Of a DNA stretch of 64,000 nucleotides, positions 51,874 through 61,591 are shown piece by piece. A program made the position numbers and the translations under genes. Every line of letters starts with the position of its first letter. Within the stretch, counting starts at the first letter, position 1. Source of the stretch: Rufibacter immobilis (GTDB lineage: Bacteria; Bacteroidota; Bacteroidia; Cytophagales; Hymenobacteraceae); the NCBI RefSeq assembly GCF_003721565.1, contig NZ_RJJE01000007.1:62001-126000 (forward strand), in the 5' to 3' direction. The notes below the pieces were generated by a model. The model did no database searches, was not told where the DNA came from, and worked only from the letters and a program-made list of their open reading frames with translations.

Positions 51874-53652
51874 ATGAGGCCTATAGCGGAAAGGAGAAGG
51901 AATGGTGCAACACTCTTTGTGTTAGTACCCGCCCTTTTAATACTAGTGACAACTGTAGTATTGGCTTTGGTAGGTATGGGGTACAAACCTGAAAAGGTTA
52001 CCATTGTGAGAACTAGCACTAAGGTTCCTGTTCCGGTCTTTTCCCAAAGTTCGGGTTTCTATGGGAATGGACTCAGGCTGTCTTTGTCTACCACACACCG
52101 TGGCGCGAAAATCTACTATACAACAGATGGTTCAAGACCAACTTTTGACTCTGAAATTTATACTGGGCCCGTTTTAATTCAGGAAAAGATTGATGAGCCC
52201 AATAAATTATCAGAGATCAAAACAGCGCCAGTCTTTAATTACCCTCTTTATAATGTTTATAAAGGTACTATAGTAAGGGCAATCACCGCCCTCAACGACT
52301 CAGTTATAAGTGAGGAGGCGAGAGCTTCCTTCTTTGTGCATCCAAAGGGAAGGGAACGTTACTCTCTACCCGTGATTTCCTTGGTTACAGATGCAGATAG
52401 TCTCTTTGGGTATAAAGCAGGGATTTATGTAGGCGGTGCTACAGCAGATGATAAAGACTTTTATATTAGGAACTCCATCAAAATAGATGATACACGCAGA
52501 GGGTTTCCTGCAAATTATAAAAGGAGAGGGCAGCAATGGTACCGTCCTGTAACCTTAGATTTCTTTGAAGAGGGGAGCAATAAAGGCTTTCATGTAAAAG
52601 CCAAAGTTGGTATACATGGTAATGCTTCCAGAGAGCAGCAACACAAGTCCCTTAAAGTTATTTTAGAGAACAATGGCCAGATTAAAGAATTGATTTACCC
52701 AGTGTTCTCGCCAACCAAGCCAGATACCCTATCTAGCTTTGTGTTGAGGAGCAGCAGCCAAGACCGACATTCTACTATGTTTAGAGATGCTCTGCTGCAA
52801 AGCTTCGTCAAAGGGTACACGCAACTGGATATTCAGGAGTACCGTCCTACCATCATGTTCATCAATGGAGAATACTGGGGCATTAATAACATTAGGCATA
52901 GGTATGATGAGTATTACTTCCAGCATAAATATCGCATTCCACAGGACAGTCTTGCTATTGTGGGGGTTAAAAGTAACTTGGGAGGAACTGAACTTACAGT
53001 TGACCAACGCGTGGGTAGGGTTATCTTAGGAGTAGAGGGAGACCAAAAACCTTACCACGCCCTTCTAGCATACATTAGAAGTCATGATTTGTCTAATCTT
53101 GCTTTTTATCAATACGTCACCAAACAGATAGATATTGATAATTTTATTGATTATCTCCTTGCTGAGTTATACTATGCCAACCAAGACTGGCCTAACAGTA
53201 ACTTGCAGATGTGGCGGTATAAAGTGCCAATGGGCGCATCTGAGAAAGTGTATTATAAAGATGGCCGCTGGCGATGGATGCTGATGGACATAGACAATGG
53301 CTTTCTAAAGGGGAAGCATTCATATAATATGGTGAGTCGGGTATTGAAAAGTGAGCAACTTGGTCCATTGTTTTCAGCCCTCCTTAAAAATCCTGCTTTT
53401 AGAAATAAATTCTTCGAAAGGGCAGAATACCATCTCTCACATACATTTGAAGTTAATAGAGTTATTGCTGAAATCAATGCGAAACAGCAACGGATTATGC
53501 CTGAGATAAAGGAGCATTTGGAACGGTGGCGCACGCCTGCTTCTGTTAAGGTTTGGGAGAAAGAAGTAGAATCTTTAAGAGAGTTTGCCCGTAAACGCCC
53601 CGAATATTTAAAAAAGGAGCTTGAGAAGCTCCGTCAGCAATTTATTTCCTGA
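51874..53652 (+). CDS. CotH kinase family protein with chitobiase-like domain
   Basis: 592 residues. One N-terminal membrane helix (GATLFVLVPALLILVTTVVL), then a beta domain of the chitobiase/beta-hexosaminidase C-terminal kind (about 60-150: KIYYTTDGSRPTFDSEIYTG), then the CotH core (about 170-560): KAKVGIHGNASREQQHKSLK, SFVLRSSSQDRHSTMFRDAL, RPTIMFINGEYWGINNIRHR, and the acidic site RWRWMLMDIDNGFLKGK. CotH in Bacillus is a protein kinase for spore coat proteins; here the domain is extracytoplasmic. DUF4956 and VTC genes follow, a combination found in many bacteria; a phosphate-related joint function is inferred. Confidence 0.9.
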   Translation: MRPIAERRRNGATLFVLVPALLILVTTVVLALVGMGYKPEKVTIVRTSTKVPVPVFSQSSGFYGNGLRLSLSTTHRGAKIYYTTDGSRPTFDSEIYTGPVLIQEKIDEPNKLSEIKTAPVFNYPLYNVYKGTIVRAITALNDSVISEEARASFFVHPKGRERYSLPVISLVTDADSLFGYKAGIYVGGATADDKDFYIRNSIKIDDTRRGFPANYKRRGQQWYRPVTLDFFEEGSNKGFHVKAKVGIHGNASREQQHKSLKVILENNGQIKELIYPVFSPTKPDTLSSFVLRSSSQDRHSTMFRDALLQSFVKGYTQLDIQEYRPTIMFINGEYWGINNIRHRYDEYYFQHKYRIPQDSLAIVGVKSNLGGTELTVDQRVGRVILGVEGDQKPYHALLAYIRSHDLSNLAFYQYVTKQIDIDNFIDYLLAELYYANQDWPNSNLQMWRYKVPMGASEKVYYKDGRWRWMLMDIDNGFLKGKHSYNMVSRVLKSEQLGPLFSALLKNPAFRNKFFERAEYHLSHTFEVNRVIAEINAKQQRIMPEIKEHLERWRTPASVKVWEKEVESLREFARKRPEYLKKELEKLRQQFIS

Positions 53653-53782
53653 ATCAGGATGATCTGATCCTAACTTTGTTACTTTGTCTGCTTTAGAGAT
53701 TTGAACTAATACAGAAACTGAACAGCTTAGCTAATATTGTAAAAGTACTACAAATTAAGCTGATTTTACTCATTGCTGAGAA

Positions 53783-53813
53783 TTGAATAAGAGCAGCTTT
53801 TACTTTAACTTTG
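53783..53813 (+). promoter_or_regulatory. Bacteroidota-type promoter for the DUF4956/VTC pair
   Basis: TTG (53783-53785), 20 bases, TAACTTTG (53806-53813): matches TTG-N19/20-TAnnTTTG. It lies 30 bases before the DUF4956 ATG, in a 190-base gap, so this pair can be expressed apart from cotH. Confidence 0.6.
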
Positions 53814-53842
53814 TAACCATTCGTTCTATAACATTTTCTTAA

Positions 53843-54535
53843 ATGGATATTGCTCAACTTCTACGTGGGTTTGTCATTGATAATTTGGCAGGCTTTTCCT
53901 ACAGAAATCTACCAAACTTCATCTTTAGTTTTTTAGTATGTGCCTCGCTGGCTTATATTTTAGGCAAGCTTTATGAGAAGTTTGGTCACTCCCTTTCTAA
54001 TAGGAAAGTCTTTGCCAGAAACTTTGTGATATTATCGCTTACTACAATGTTTATCATCTCTGTAGTGAAAAGTTCTTTGGCTCTCTCTCTAGGCTTAGTA
54101 GGAGCACTTTCTATTGTACGTTTTAGATCTGCTATCAAGGAGCCAGAAGAATTGACCTATATTTTCTTGACAATTGCTATTGGTTTAGGCTGTGGTGCGG
54201 GTTTAACTATTCTAACTGTAATTGCTTTTATAGGGTTTGCTATTGTCATATGGTTTAAGAATCGTTCTCAAAAGCCGCTTGATTATCAGAATCTATATCT
54301 CACTATCTCAAATAATGATGATCAAGTACCAGATCTGAATCAAATAGTGCAGATCTTGAGATCTAGTCTTACTGGTGTGAAACTGAAGCGCACAGATGAA
54401 ACTAATACATCTCTAGAAGCTTCATTTGTGGTGGAGGTTGGTGATTTTGATCAATTAGAGAAGATGCGTAATTCATTGAAAGGTACATATCCTAATCTGA
54501 ATGTAACCTTCATGGACACAAGTCGGGACTTTTAA
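53843..54535 (+). CDS. DUF4956 family membrane protein
   Basis: 230 residues. Four membrane helices (FIFSFLVCASLAYILG, FVILSLTTMFIISVV, ALSLGLVGALSIVRF, ILTVIAFIGFAIVIWF) and the family hallmark SLGLVGALSIVRFRSAIKEP followed by EELTYIFLTIAIGLGCGAG, then a ~90-residue ferredoxin-like cytoplasmic tail. Function unknown; the family is almost always next to a VTC-domain protein, as here (10-base gap), and often to CotH. It may be the membrane channel or anchor for a VTC-type polymer. Confidence 0.92.
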   Translation: MDIAQLLRGFVIDNLAGFSYRNLPNFIFSFLVCASLAYILGKLYEKFGHSLSNRKVFARNFVILSLTTMFIISVVKSSLALSLGLVGALSIVRFRSAIKEPEELTYIFLTIAIGLGCGAGLTILTVIAFIGFAIVIWFKNRSQKPLDYQNLYLTISNNDDQVPDLNQIVQILRSSLTGVKLKRTDETNTSLEASFVVEVGDFDQLEKMRNSLKGTYPNLNVTFMDTSRDF

Positions 54536-54545
54536 GTAGGCTACT

Positions 54546-55247
54546 TTGGCAAAGAAGGTTGACAGTAACGTATACCGATTTGAGCGGAAGTACCTCATTA
54601 AGAATGTTTCCCTTAATGAGGTAAAGCAGGCCACCCTGTTTAACCCAAAAGGGTTTGTGCCGGTTTTCCATCCAAGAACAATTAATAATATTTACTTTGA
54701 TACACTTGGGCTGAGGGATTATTTCGATAATGTGGAGGGAGATCAGAACCGGATAAAGGTGCGTATTAGGTGGTATGGAGAACTCTATGGCTATAAGAAG
54801 AAACCTGTTTTAGAGTTTAAGGTGAAGAACGGGCTTATGGGGTATAAAGACTCATATAGATTAGCCCCTTTCACTCTTGACCGCAGCTTCACTAGAGAAA
54901 CGTTTCTGGAGGTTCTTAAAAATTCAGATTTGCCTCAGCACGTTTTAGATGCTTTGTCTTCTTTGCATCCCATGCTCCTGAACCGGTATGATAGAATCTA
55001 TTATTTATCTTTAGATAAAAAGTTCAGAATAACGATTGATAGTAACCTAACTTTTCACAAGATAAGTTTTCTACAGCCTATCTCTCTTGAGAAGTATCTG
55101 GAGAGAGATTCTGTAATTATGGAAATGAAATATAGCCGAGAAGATGATATAGAAGCCCGGAATATTTCCACCCATTTCCCATTCCTGCTGACCAAGAGTT
55201 CTAAATACGTACGTGGGGTAGATAGCCTTTACTTCAGAACCGATTGA
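54546..55247 (+). CDS. VTC-domain protein (polyphosphate-polymerase-like)
   Basis: 233 residues from a TTG start; there is no ATG before the essential first motif FERKYLI, so TTG is needed. The triphosphate-tunnel residues of the VTC domain are visible: RFERKYLI, NRIKVRIRWYGE, LEFKVKNGLMGYKDS, NRYDRIYYLS and VIMEMKYS (basic residues and metal-binding Glu). Yeast Vtc4 makes polyphosphate from ATP with this fold. No membrane helix of its own; the DUF4956 protein encoded 10 bases upstream would place it at the membrane. Confidence 0.9.
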   Translation: MAKKVDSNVYRFERKYLIKNVSLNEVKQATLFNPKGFVPVFHPRTINNIYFDTLGLRDYFDNVEGDQNRIKVRIRWYGELYGYKKKPVLEFKVKNGLMGYKDSYRLAPFTLDRSFTRETFLEVLKNSDLPQHVLDALSSLHPMLLNRYDRIYYLSLDKKFRITIDSNLTFHKISFLQPISLEKYLERDSVIMEMKYSREDDIEARNISTHFPFLLTKSSKYVRGVDSLYFRTD

Positions 55248-55358
55248 GAAAGGTGGGGCATAATATCACAATAGTTAGAAGGCCTCTTCATAGTTAGCCT
55301 GCGCTCCCTATAACAATTTAGAGACATAGCCTTAGTGCTTCCAGATGAGTCTTTGATT

Positions 55359-56447
55359 ATGGACAAGAAGAAAAAAAAAGTACTTTTCTGGATTCCTTAT
55401 CCTCCAGGAGAAGCTCCCTCACAGCGATTTAGATTTGAGCAATACTTTTCTGCTTTAGACCAACACGAGATAGAGTATAAGTTAGCTCCTTTTCTGGATG
55501 AGGCCACTTGGCGTATTCTTTATCTTCCTGGTAAAGTGGTGCCAAAAGCATTAGGGATCTTAAAAGGGTTCTTAAGGCGTTTATGGCAGGTGCTAATAGT
55601 TGCTCCTCAATATCACTTCGTGTTTATGCACCGTGAAGCCGCACCGTTGGGACCTCCCATTTTTGAATGGCTTACTGCAAAAGTTTGGAAAAAGAAGCTT
55701 ATTTATGATTTTGACGACGCTATTTGGTTGGCTAATACTTCAGAACAAAATAAGATAGCTGCAGGATTAAAATGGCATCAAAAGGTTGATAACATTTGTA
55801 AATGGGCATGGAAAGTAAGCTGTGGAAACAGGTATTTGTGCAATTATGCCGCACAATTTAATGCGCAAGTAGTACATAATCCCACCACCATAGATACTGT
55901 AAATTTGCACAACCCGCACTTATATCCACAACAGCAAAAGGAGAGGGTTGTTATTGGCTGGACTGGTACCCATTCTACCATGCCTTATCTTTTGCCCCTT
56001 GTGCCTGTTTTGCAGAGGCTGGAACAAGAGTTTGACTTTGAGTTTTGCGTAATTTCAAATCAAAATCCGCTATTGCCCCTGAGGTCATTTACCTTTAGGA
56101 AATGGTCGAAGGAAACAGAGATCGCTGATTTAAGATATTTTGACATAGGAGTCATGCCGCTCACAGATGATAAGTGGGCTAAGGGCAAATGCGGCTTCAA
56201 GGCGTTGCAGTATATGTCTTTGGAGGTGCCTACCTTAGTGTCTCCGGTGGGTGTCAATACTGAAATTATTGAACACGGAGTAAATGGGTATATCTGTGCC
56301 ACCCCAGAAGAATGGGAAACGTATTTGCGACAGCTTTTAACCGGAAAAGCTAATTCTAGAACTTTAGGGATTGCGGCGCGTGAAACAGTGGAAGCAAGAT
56401 ATTCTGTTAAGTCAAATGCTGAGAACTTTGTCCAGTTATTCAACTAG
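55359..56447 (+). CDS. glycosyltransferase family 4 (GT-B)
   Basis: 362 residues from MDKKKKKVLFWIPYPPGEAP; the ATG 8 codons upstream is possible too. KKLIYDFDDAIWLANTSEQN is the conserved Y-D-x-D-D-A block of this subgroup, and KCGFKALQYMSLEVPTLVSP the donor-site region. It closes the cluster on the plus strand. Separate from the VTC gene by 111 bases. Confidence 0.88.
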   Translation: MDKKKKKVLFWIPYPPGEAPSQRFRFEQYFSALDQHEIEYKLAPFLDEATWRILYLPGKVVPKALGILKGFLRRLWQVLIVAPQYHFVFMHREAAPLGPPIFEWLTAKVWKKKLIYDFDDAIWLANTSEQNKIAAGLKWHQKVDNICKWAWKVSCGNRYLCNYAAQFNAQVVHNPTTIDTVNLHNPHLYPQQQKERVVIGWTGTHSTMPYLLPLVPVLQRLEQEFDFEFCVISNQNPLLPLRSFTFRKWSKETEIADLRYFDIGVMPLTDDKWAKGKCGFKALQYMSLEVPTLVSPVGVNTEIIEHGVNGYICATPEEWETYLRQLLTGKANSRTLGIAARETVEARYSVKSNAENFVQLFN

Positions 56448-56462
56448 AATAAAGTTCTGGAG

Positions 56463-57731
56463 TTACTTTACCTTTCTGTTCTTCTTCAGATAAGCTTTCG
56501 CTTCTTTCCCGTTCGCAGATTTGGCTTCAGTTAGTTTAAGAACCGTTTCATAGTACTGCTTGGCTTGTCTGATGTTCTTTTCCTTGTCACTTATCCTGGC
56601 CAAGTTCACGAAGGAAGAAATGTAATAGCCAGATTCCTGCTCCCCGCTTTGTTCTGCAAAACTAATGCATTGCTGGTAATAACCCTTTGCTTTTGCATAA
56701 TCTCTGTTGCGGTACTGGTTAATGTAGCCCAGGAAAAAGCTGGCGTAACGTCCGCTGATGGCTTCATAGCCAAACACTTTTCGATCGATTTTATCCAGGA
56801 TCTGGGTAGAGAGGAGTTCGGCAATACTAAAATTGCCCTCAGTGAAAGCCATGCGGGCATAGAACCGCTGAAAATAAGGGTTGTCTGGATAGGTACTGGC
56901 CAGGTACTGTGCTAAGGACATGGCGGCAGCGCCATTTTTAGCGTCATTGGCGTAGATCTTCATTAAGAAAAACTTGGCTTCAGTACCGGTGTAGAACCCG
57001 TTGAAGGCGACTTGCTGCAGCTGTTTGAGCCCTAAATTTTTGTTTCCTTTCGGGAAAAAGTAGAGGATGGGGCGTAGGAGGGGATAGTTTTCATGAATCC
57101 AGACGGCGTAGTAATTAAATAAGGCTTCGCCAAAGAGGAACTCGTCACTTAACCCATTCGCTTTCTTGCTTTTCTGCAGGTAATCCAGTGCCCTGTTGCT
57201 CATGATGGCTGCTTTGCGCCAGTTCTTGCGCTCGGCGTGCAGGCGGGCCCCAAAGCCATTGGCGGCAGAAAGGAAAAAGGCGGCTTCCAAATTTTTATTA
57301 TCGTCGTCATAAAGTTCTTCGGCCAGGGTAATGGTGGTATCCATGTACGCCAGGAAGAAATTATCATAACTAGGGTCTGTGATGTTGGAGGGTACCATTT
57401 TCCACCACTGGCTTAGGCCCAGCAGGAAATAGGGCATAGGGTGCTCGGGGTACCTCCTGCGCAATGATTTAAACTGTTTCTCTGCCGTGGCGAATTTGAA
57501 ATTATACATATTATCCACGGCACCCCCCAGCTCATTCATGATACTTTCATTGAGCAGAAGCCAGCCTTTGATATCCAATGCCTGGGGCAAGACATCAATA
57601 GAATCTAAGATAATAGTGGCTTGGAGAGAGTCCAGGAGTTTCTGGTCAATCTGTTGGCTAGAGTCCGCTACTTGGGCTTTGCTCTGAAAAACGCTGAAGA
57701 GCAGCAGGAATAGGAAGAGGGTCTTTTTCAT
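56463..57731 (-). CDS. secreted tetratricopeptide-repeat protein
   Basis: 422 residues with a clear signal peptide (KKTLFLFLLLFSVFQSKAQ). The rest is helical with TPR-like pairs: DNMYNFKFATAEKQFKSLRR then YPEHPMPYFLLGLSQWW, and later RNRDYAKAKGYYQQCISFAE with GYYISSFVNLARISDKEKNI. A periplasmic scaffolding or envelope protein; partner unknown. Convergent with the last glycosyltransferase (15-base gap), with GC content of the core. Confidence 0.85.
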   Translation of the reverse strand: MKKTLFLFLLLFSVFQSKAQVADSSQQIDQKLLDSLQATIILDSIDVLPQALDIKGWLLLNESIMNELGGAVDNMYNFKFATAEKQFKSLRRRYPEHPMPYFLLGLSQWWKMVPSNITDPSYDNFFLAYMDTTITLAEELYDDDNKNLEAAFFLSAANGFGARLHAERKNWRKAAIMSNRALDYLQKSKKANGLSDEFLFGEALFNYYAVWIHENYPLLRPILYFFPKGNKNLGLKQLQQVAFNGFYTGTEAKFFLMKIYANDAKNGAAAMSLAQYLASTYPDNPYFQRFYARMAFTEGNFSIAELLSTQILDKIDRKVFGYEAISGRYASFFLGYINQYRNRDYAKAKGYYQQCISFAEQSGEQESGYYISSFVNLARISDKEKNIRQAKQYYETVLKLTEAKSANGKEAKAYLKKNRKVK

Positions 57732-57737
57732 TCAATT

Positions 57738-57762
57738 TCGAAAAAACGGCTCCTAAACGCCG
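57738..57762. repeat. half copy of the palindrome family
   Basis: TCGAAAAAACGGCTCCTAAA plus CGCCG: right arm only, 7 bases upstream of the TPR gene's ATG. It marks the right border of the zone without copies. Confidence 0.55.
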
Positions 57763-57919
57763 TTGGGCACAGATCTGAATTTTTGTTTGAAATCTGGCCG
57801 CTCACACAACATGCACTGTTCGCGGTAGGTTTCAATATGTTATTTATACTGAGGCTGTTTCTGGATGTTTTCTCAAAATTAGCCTAAATACGGACAGGAA
57901 CTGCTATGCAAGAATCTGC

Positions 57920-57927
57920 TATCTTTG
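57920..57927 (+). promoter_or_regulatory. candidate -7 box for the M42 peptidase
   Basis: TATCTTTG, 15 bases before the ATG; no clear TTG upstream. Confidence 0.3.
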
Positions 57928-57942
57928 AAAAAACGCTGATCT

Positions 57943-58857
57943 ATGGAATTATTGCGCCAACTCTGTCAAGTGCATGCGCCTTCTGGCAATGAAGTTAAAA
58001 TGAAGGAGTTCCTCCTGAACTATGTGCAGGAACACCAGGCTTCCTGGGCCGTGCAGCCGCAGATCATCCATGGGCAAGGCTTTCAGGACTGTCTACTGCT
58101 GATATTCGGGAAACCCCGCACGGTCATTTTCGCTCATATGGATTCTATTGGGTTTATGGTGCGGTATGGTAAGCAACTCATCAAGATTGGCGGACCGGTG
58201 GCCCAAACCGGTTATACCTTGGTAGGGCAAGACAAGCAAGGACCTATAGAATGTACGCTGGAAGTAGACGAGGAAGAGCGGGAATTATACTACAACTACG
58301 ACCGCGACATTGAGCGCGGTACAGAACTGGTGTTCAAATGCGACTTCAGGGAGACGGAGGAGACGGTGCAAAGTTGCTACCTTGATAACCGTTTAGGAGT
58401 ATGGAACGCTTTACAGGTAGCGCAAACGTTAGAAGATGGTATCATAGCCTTTGGTTGCTGGGAAGAAACGGGGGGAGGTTCTGTGGCTTATTTGGCTAAG
58501 TATATATATGAAACCTATGGAGTAACCCAAGCCTTAATTTCAGATATCACGTGGGTGACGGAGGGCGTACACGCCGGGCAAGGGGTGGCTATCTCTTTAC
58601 GGGATTCTCTCATTCCACGCCGCAGCTACGTCCAGAAAATTATTGCCCTGGCAGAAGAGGCAAACATTCCTTACCAGGTGGAGGTGGAAAGCGCCGGTGG
58701 CTCAGACGGAAAAGAACTTCACTACGGCAATATTCCCTGGGACTGGTGCTTTATAGGAGCCCCTGAGGAGCAAGTGCATTCGCCAGATGAGTTGGTGCAT
58801 AAGAATGACATTTACGGCATGGTAAACTTGTATAAGGTGTTGATGCAGAAACTATAA
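57943..58857 (+). CDS. M42-like zinc aminopeptidase
   Basis: 304 residues. The co-catalytic metal ligands of the M42/M28/M20 fold appear in order: His in VIFAHMDSIGFMVRYG, bridging Asp in SCYLDNRLGVWNALQ, the Glu-Glu pair in FGCWEETGGGSVAYL, Asp in ALISDITWVTEGVHAG, and the last His in EEQVHSPDELVHKND. The inserted beta domain between the first His and the Asp is typical of M42. Cytoplasmic peptidase acting on short peptides. Somewhat shorter than the usual ~350 residues. Confidence 0.85.
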   Translation: MELLRQLCQVHAPSGNEVKMKEFLLNYVQEHQASWAVQPQIIHGQGFQDCLLLIFGKPRTVIFAHMDSIGFMVRYGKQLIKIGGPVAQTGYTLVGQDKQGPIECTLEVDEEERELYYNYDRDIERGTELVFKCDFRETEETVQSCYLDNRLGVWNALQVAQTLEDGIIAFGCWEETGGGSVAYLAKYIYETYGVTQALISDITWVTEGVHAGQGVAISLRDSLIPRRSYVQKIIALAEEANIPYQVEVESAGGSDGKELHYGNIPWDWCFIGAPEEQVHSPDELVHKNDIYGMVNLYKVLMQKL

Positions 58858-58963
58858 CTTTGCTTGTATAGAGTATAATAGATATTTGTTTTTTAGGTGA
58901 GAAACGTTAGCTTGCAGTACAGTCCTTCGCTCACTCATCTAAAAACAAACAAAATTTTACTCT

Positions 58964-61198
58964 ATGCAGACAATTCTTTACGCCATTCCTGCTTTTGGTT
59001 TGGTGGCTCTGTTGTACACAGCCATTAAATCTGCGTGGGTGACCCGGCAAGACCCCGGTGATCTCAAAATGAGTACCATTGCCCGTTACATTGCGGAGGG
59101 GGCAATGGCCTTTCTGAAGGCAGAATACAAGGTCCTTGCCTATTTTGCCATTATTGCCTCCATCTTTCTGTTCTATTTAGGGTATGTAGGCGAAAAATCG
59201 TCGCCTATTATTGTGGTTGCCTTCTTAATTGGCGCCGTATTCTCAGCATTGGCCGGTTTCATTGGCATGCGCATTGCCACCAAAGCCAACGTACGCACGG
59301 CGCAGGCCGCCCGTACCAGCTTGTCTAAGGCCCTCAATGTGTCGTTCACCGGCGGTGCCGTGATGGGCATGGGCGTAGCGGGGTTGGCCGTGTTAGGGTT
59401 AGGTTCTCTCTTCATTGCCTTTTATTATTGGTTTGTACAGCGGGCCGGGGCTTCTGCCAGCAGTGAGCAAATGGAAGTAGCCCTGGAGGTACTGACCGGC
59501 TTCTCCCTGGGGGCCGAGAGTATTGCCCTTTTCGCGCGGGTAGGCGGCGGTATCTATACCAAAGCGGCCGACGTGGGAGCCGACTTAGTAGGGAAGGTGG
59601 AAGCCGGTATTCCGGAAGATGACCCCAGAAACCCCGCCACCATCGCCGATAACGTAGGAGATAACGTGGGCGACGTGGCCGGCATGGGCGCCGACTTGTT
59701 TGGGTCTTATGTGGCTACCATTCTCGCTACCATGGTGCTGGGCCGGGAAATTACCGTGACAGATAATTTCGGAGGATTGTCGCCCATCATTTTGCCTATG
59801 CTTATTGCCGGTTTGGGCATCCTCTTCTCCATGATTGGGACACTCTTCGTGCGCGTGAAAGAGGGCGGAAACGTGCAGGCAGCCCTGAACATGGGCAACT
59901 GGTCATCGGTGGCCCTCACCGCGGTGGCCTCTTACTTTGTCATTGACTGGCTCATGCCAGAGACCTTAACCCTGCGCGGCTATGCATTCACGTCTATGGG
60001 TATCTTCTGGGCCGTGATCATTGGCCTGGTGGTAGGAACGCTCATCTCCATCATTACAGAATATTACACGGCTATGGGCAAAAAGCCGGTAAATTCAATT
60101 GTGCAGCAATCTTCTACGGGGGCGGCTACCAATATAATTGCCGGCCTGAGCGTGGGCATGATGAGTACGGCCCTGCCGATTATTGTATTGGCGGCGGGCA
60201 TTGTGTTCTCCTATGCAGTGGCTGGTTTATACGGAGTGGCCATTGCCGCCGCCGGTATGATGGCTACTACGGCCATGCAGTTGGCCATTGACGCCTTCGG
60301 GCCGATAGCCGATAACGCGGGCGGTATAGCCGAAATGAGCGAACTGCCCAAGGAAGTACGCGAACGCACCGATATCCTGGATGCCGTAGGTAACACCACC
60401 GCCGCCACCGGCAAAGGCTTCGCCATTGCCTCCGCGGCCTTGACTTCCCTGGCGCTCTTTGCTGCTTTTGTGGGCATTGCCGGCATCACAACCATTGACT
60501 TGTACAAAGCCCCGGTATTGGCGGGCTTGTTTATCGGTGGCATGATTCCGTTTGTTTTCTCGGCCTTGGCCATTAGTGCCGTGGGCAGGGCGGCCATGGC
60601 CATGGTGCAGGAAGTGCGTCGGCAGTTCCGCGAGATTCCGGGCATCATGGAGGGAACCGGCAAACCGGAGTATGACAAATGCGTGGCCATTTCCACCAAA
60701 GCCGCTATCAGGGAAATGATGCTCCCCGGGGCCATTGCCCTGATTGTGCCCATCTTAGTGGGTTTTGGTCTGCGCGGTGTGTTTGAAGAGGTTTCCAGCG
60801 CCGAGATTCTGGGCGGTGTGTTGGCCGGGGTGACCGTGGCCGGCGTCCTGATGGCGATTTTCCAGTCCAACGCGGGCGGGGCCTGGGACAATGCCAAAAA
60901 ATCTTTTGAGAAAGGCGTGCTCATCAATGGCGTGATGGAGTACAAAGGCTCAGAGCCGCACAAGGCTTCCGTGACCGGCGACACCGTGGGAGATCCGTTT
61001 AAAGACACCTCGGGGCCGTCTATGAACATCCTTATCAAACTCATGTCCATTGTGTCTTTGGTGATTGCCCCGCACATTGCCGTGCGCGAGAATCCGCAGC
61101 CCGCCCCAGAAAACCGCTTGGATCTGGAGGGAGCTGCTGAGAAGGTGGAGAAAGTTGCCCCGGAAACCACCGTGCACTATCTGGCTACGCAGAAATAA
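58964..61198 (+). CDS. hppA: membrane-bound ion-translocating pyrophosphatase, K+-dependent type
   Basis: 744 residues, about 16 membrane helices. PPi-binding loops: [72 protein letters not shown] and [33 protein letters not shown] has Ala at the position that is Lys in K+-independent enzymes, so K+ stimulation is predicted. It couples PPi hydrolysis to H+ or Na+ transport; many Bacteroidota forms pump Na+ or both, which I cannot settle here. The C-terminal tail after VIAPHIAV is extended (about 40 residues). A 27-bp palindrome follows the stop. Confidence 0.96.
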   Translation: MQTILYAIPAFGLVALLYTAIKSAWVTRQDPGDLKMSTIARYIAEGAMAFLKAEYKVLAYFAIIASIFLFYLGYVGEKSSPIIVVAFLIGAVFSALAGFIGMRIATKANVRTAQAARTSLSKALNVSFTGGAVMGMGVAGLAVLGLGSLFIAFYYWFVQRAGASASSEQMEVALEVLTGFSLGAESIALFARVGGGIYTKAADVGADLVGKVEAGIPEDDPRNPATIADNVGDNVGDVAGMGADLFGSYVATILATMVLGREITVTDNFGGLSPIILPMLIAGLGILFSMIGTLFVRVKEGGNVQAALNMGNWSSVALTAVASYFVIDWLMPETLTLRGYAFTSMGIFWAVIIGLVVGTLISIITEYYTAMGKKPVNSIVQQSSTGAATNIIAGLSVGMMSTALPIIVLAAGIVFSYAVAGLYGVAIAAAGMMATTAMQLAIDAFGPIADNAGGIAEMSELPKEVRERTDILDAVGNTTAATGKGFAIASAALTSLALFAAFVGIAGITTIDLYKAPVLAGLFIGGMIPFVFSALAISAVGRAAMAMVQEVRRQFREIPGIMEGTGKPEYDKCVAISTKAAIREMMLPGAIALIVPILVGFGLRGVFEEVSSAEILGGVLAGVTVAGVLMAIFQSNAGGAWDNAKKSFEKGVLINGVMEYKGSEPHKASVTGDTVGDPFKDTSGPSMNILIKLMSIVSLVIAPHIAVRENPQPAPENRLDLEGAAEKVEKVAPETTVHYLATQK

Positions 61199-61209
61199 AT
61201 CACTTATGT

Positions 61210-61265
61210 AGCAGGCTGCGTTTAGGGGCTGTTTTTCCAAAAACAGCCCCTAAACGCAGCCTGCT
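61210..61265. repeat. perfect palindrome, CGTTTAGGGG family (27-bp stem)
   Basis: AGCAGGCTGCGTTTAGGGGC then TGTTTTT (61210-61236), CC, and its exact complement (61239-61265). The longest perfect copy; the outer AGCAGGCTG is private. It starts 12 bases after the hppA stop and may terminate it. Confidence 0.93.
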
Positions 61266-61380
61266 CTAAAAATAACCGGAATATCTGGCGCAGGCATTAG
61301 CTTCAGTTCATCCGGCTTGCCTGGGCTTCCCTTTCCGCAGGATAATTTTCAGAAGAAAAACTTTGGTTGCCTCCACCTGA

Positions 61381-61415
61381 TTTGGGGCTGTTTTTGGAAA
61401 AATGGCTCCTAAACG
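61381..61415. repeat. diverged copy of the CGTTTAGGGG palindrome family
   Basis: TTTGGGGCTGTTTTTGG followed by AAAAATGGCTCCTAAACG; three mismatches between the arms. Confidence 0.65.
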
Positions 61416-61591
61416 GAAAAGCCTATGCGTTCCACAGCGCGTTAGGGGACAGGCTGTCGCTTGCGTCAGTAAAGGCTGGTGAAAGTTGCGCGTAACCACA
61501 ATGTTTCTGAGACAATGCCGGTAAGTTAGAACCCTTCGCTCGCAGAAAAGGCTGTTTTGCTTTTATTTTCCCCCCGTATTCCCCAAATTTG

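Larger units (their letters stand above)
61199..61591. other. intergenic with one perfect and one diverged palindrome
   Basis: About 390 bases between hppA and hpt. Apart from the repeats at 61210-61265 and 61381-61415 nothing coding is seen. Confidence 0.5.

Noticed and set aside
60211-61170. 319-codon minus-strand frame opposite hppA
   Set aside because: The plus-strand pyrophosphatase is certain; the antisense product is low-complexity (Ala/Pro/Met/Thr-rich).
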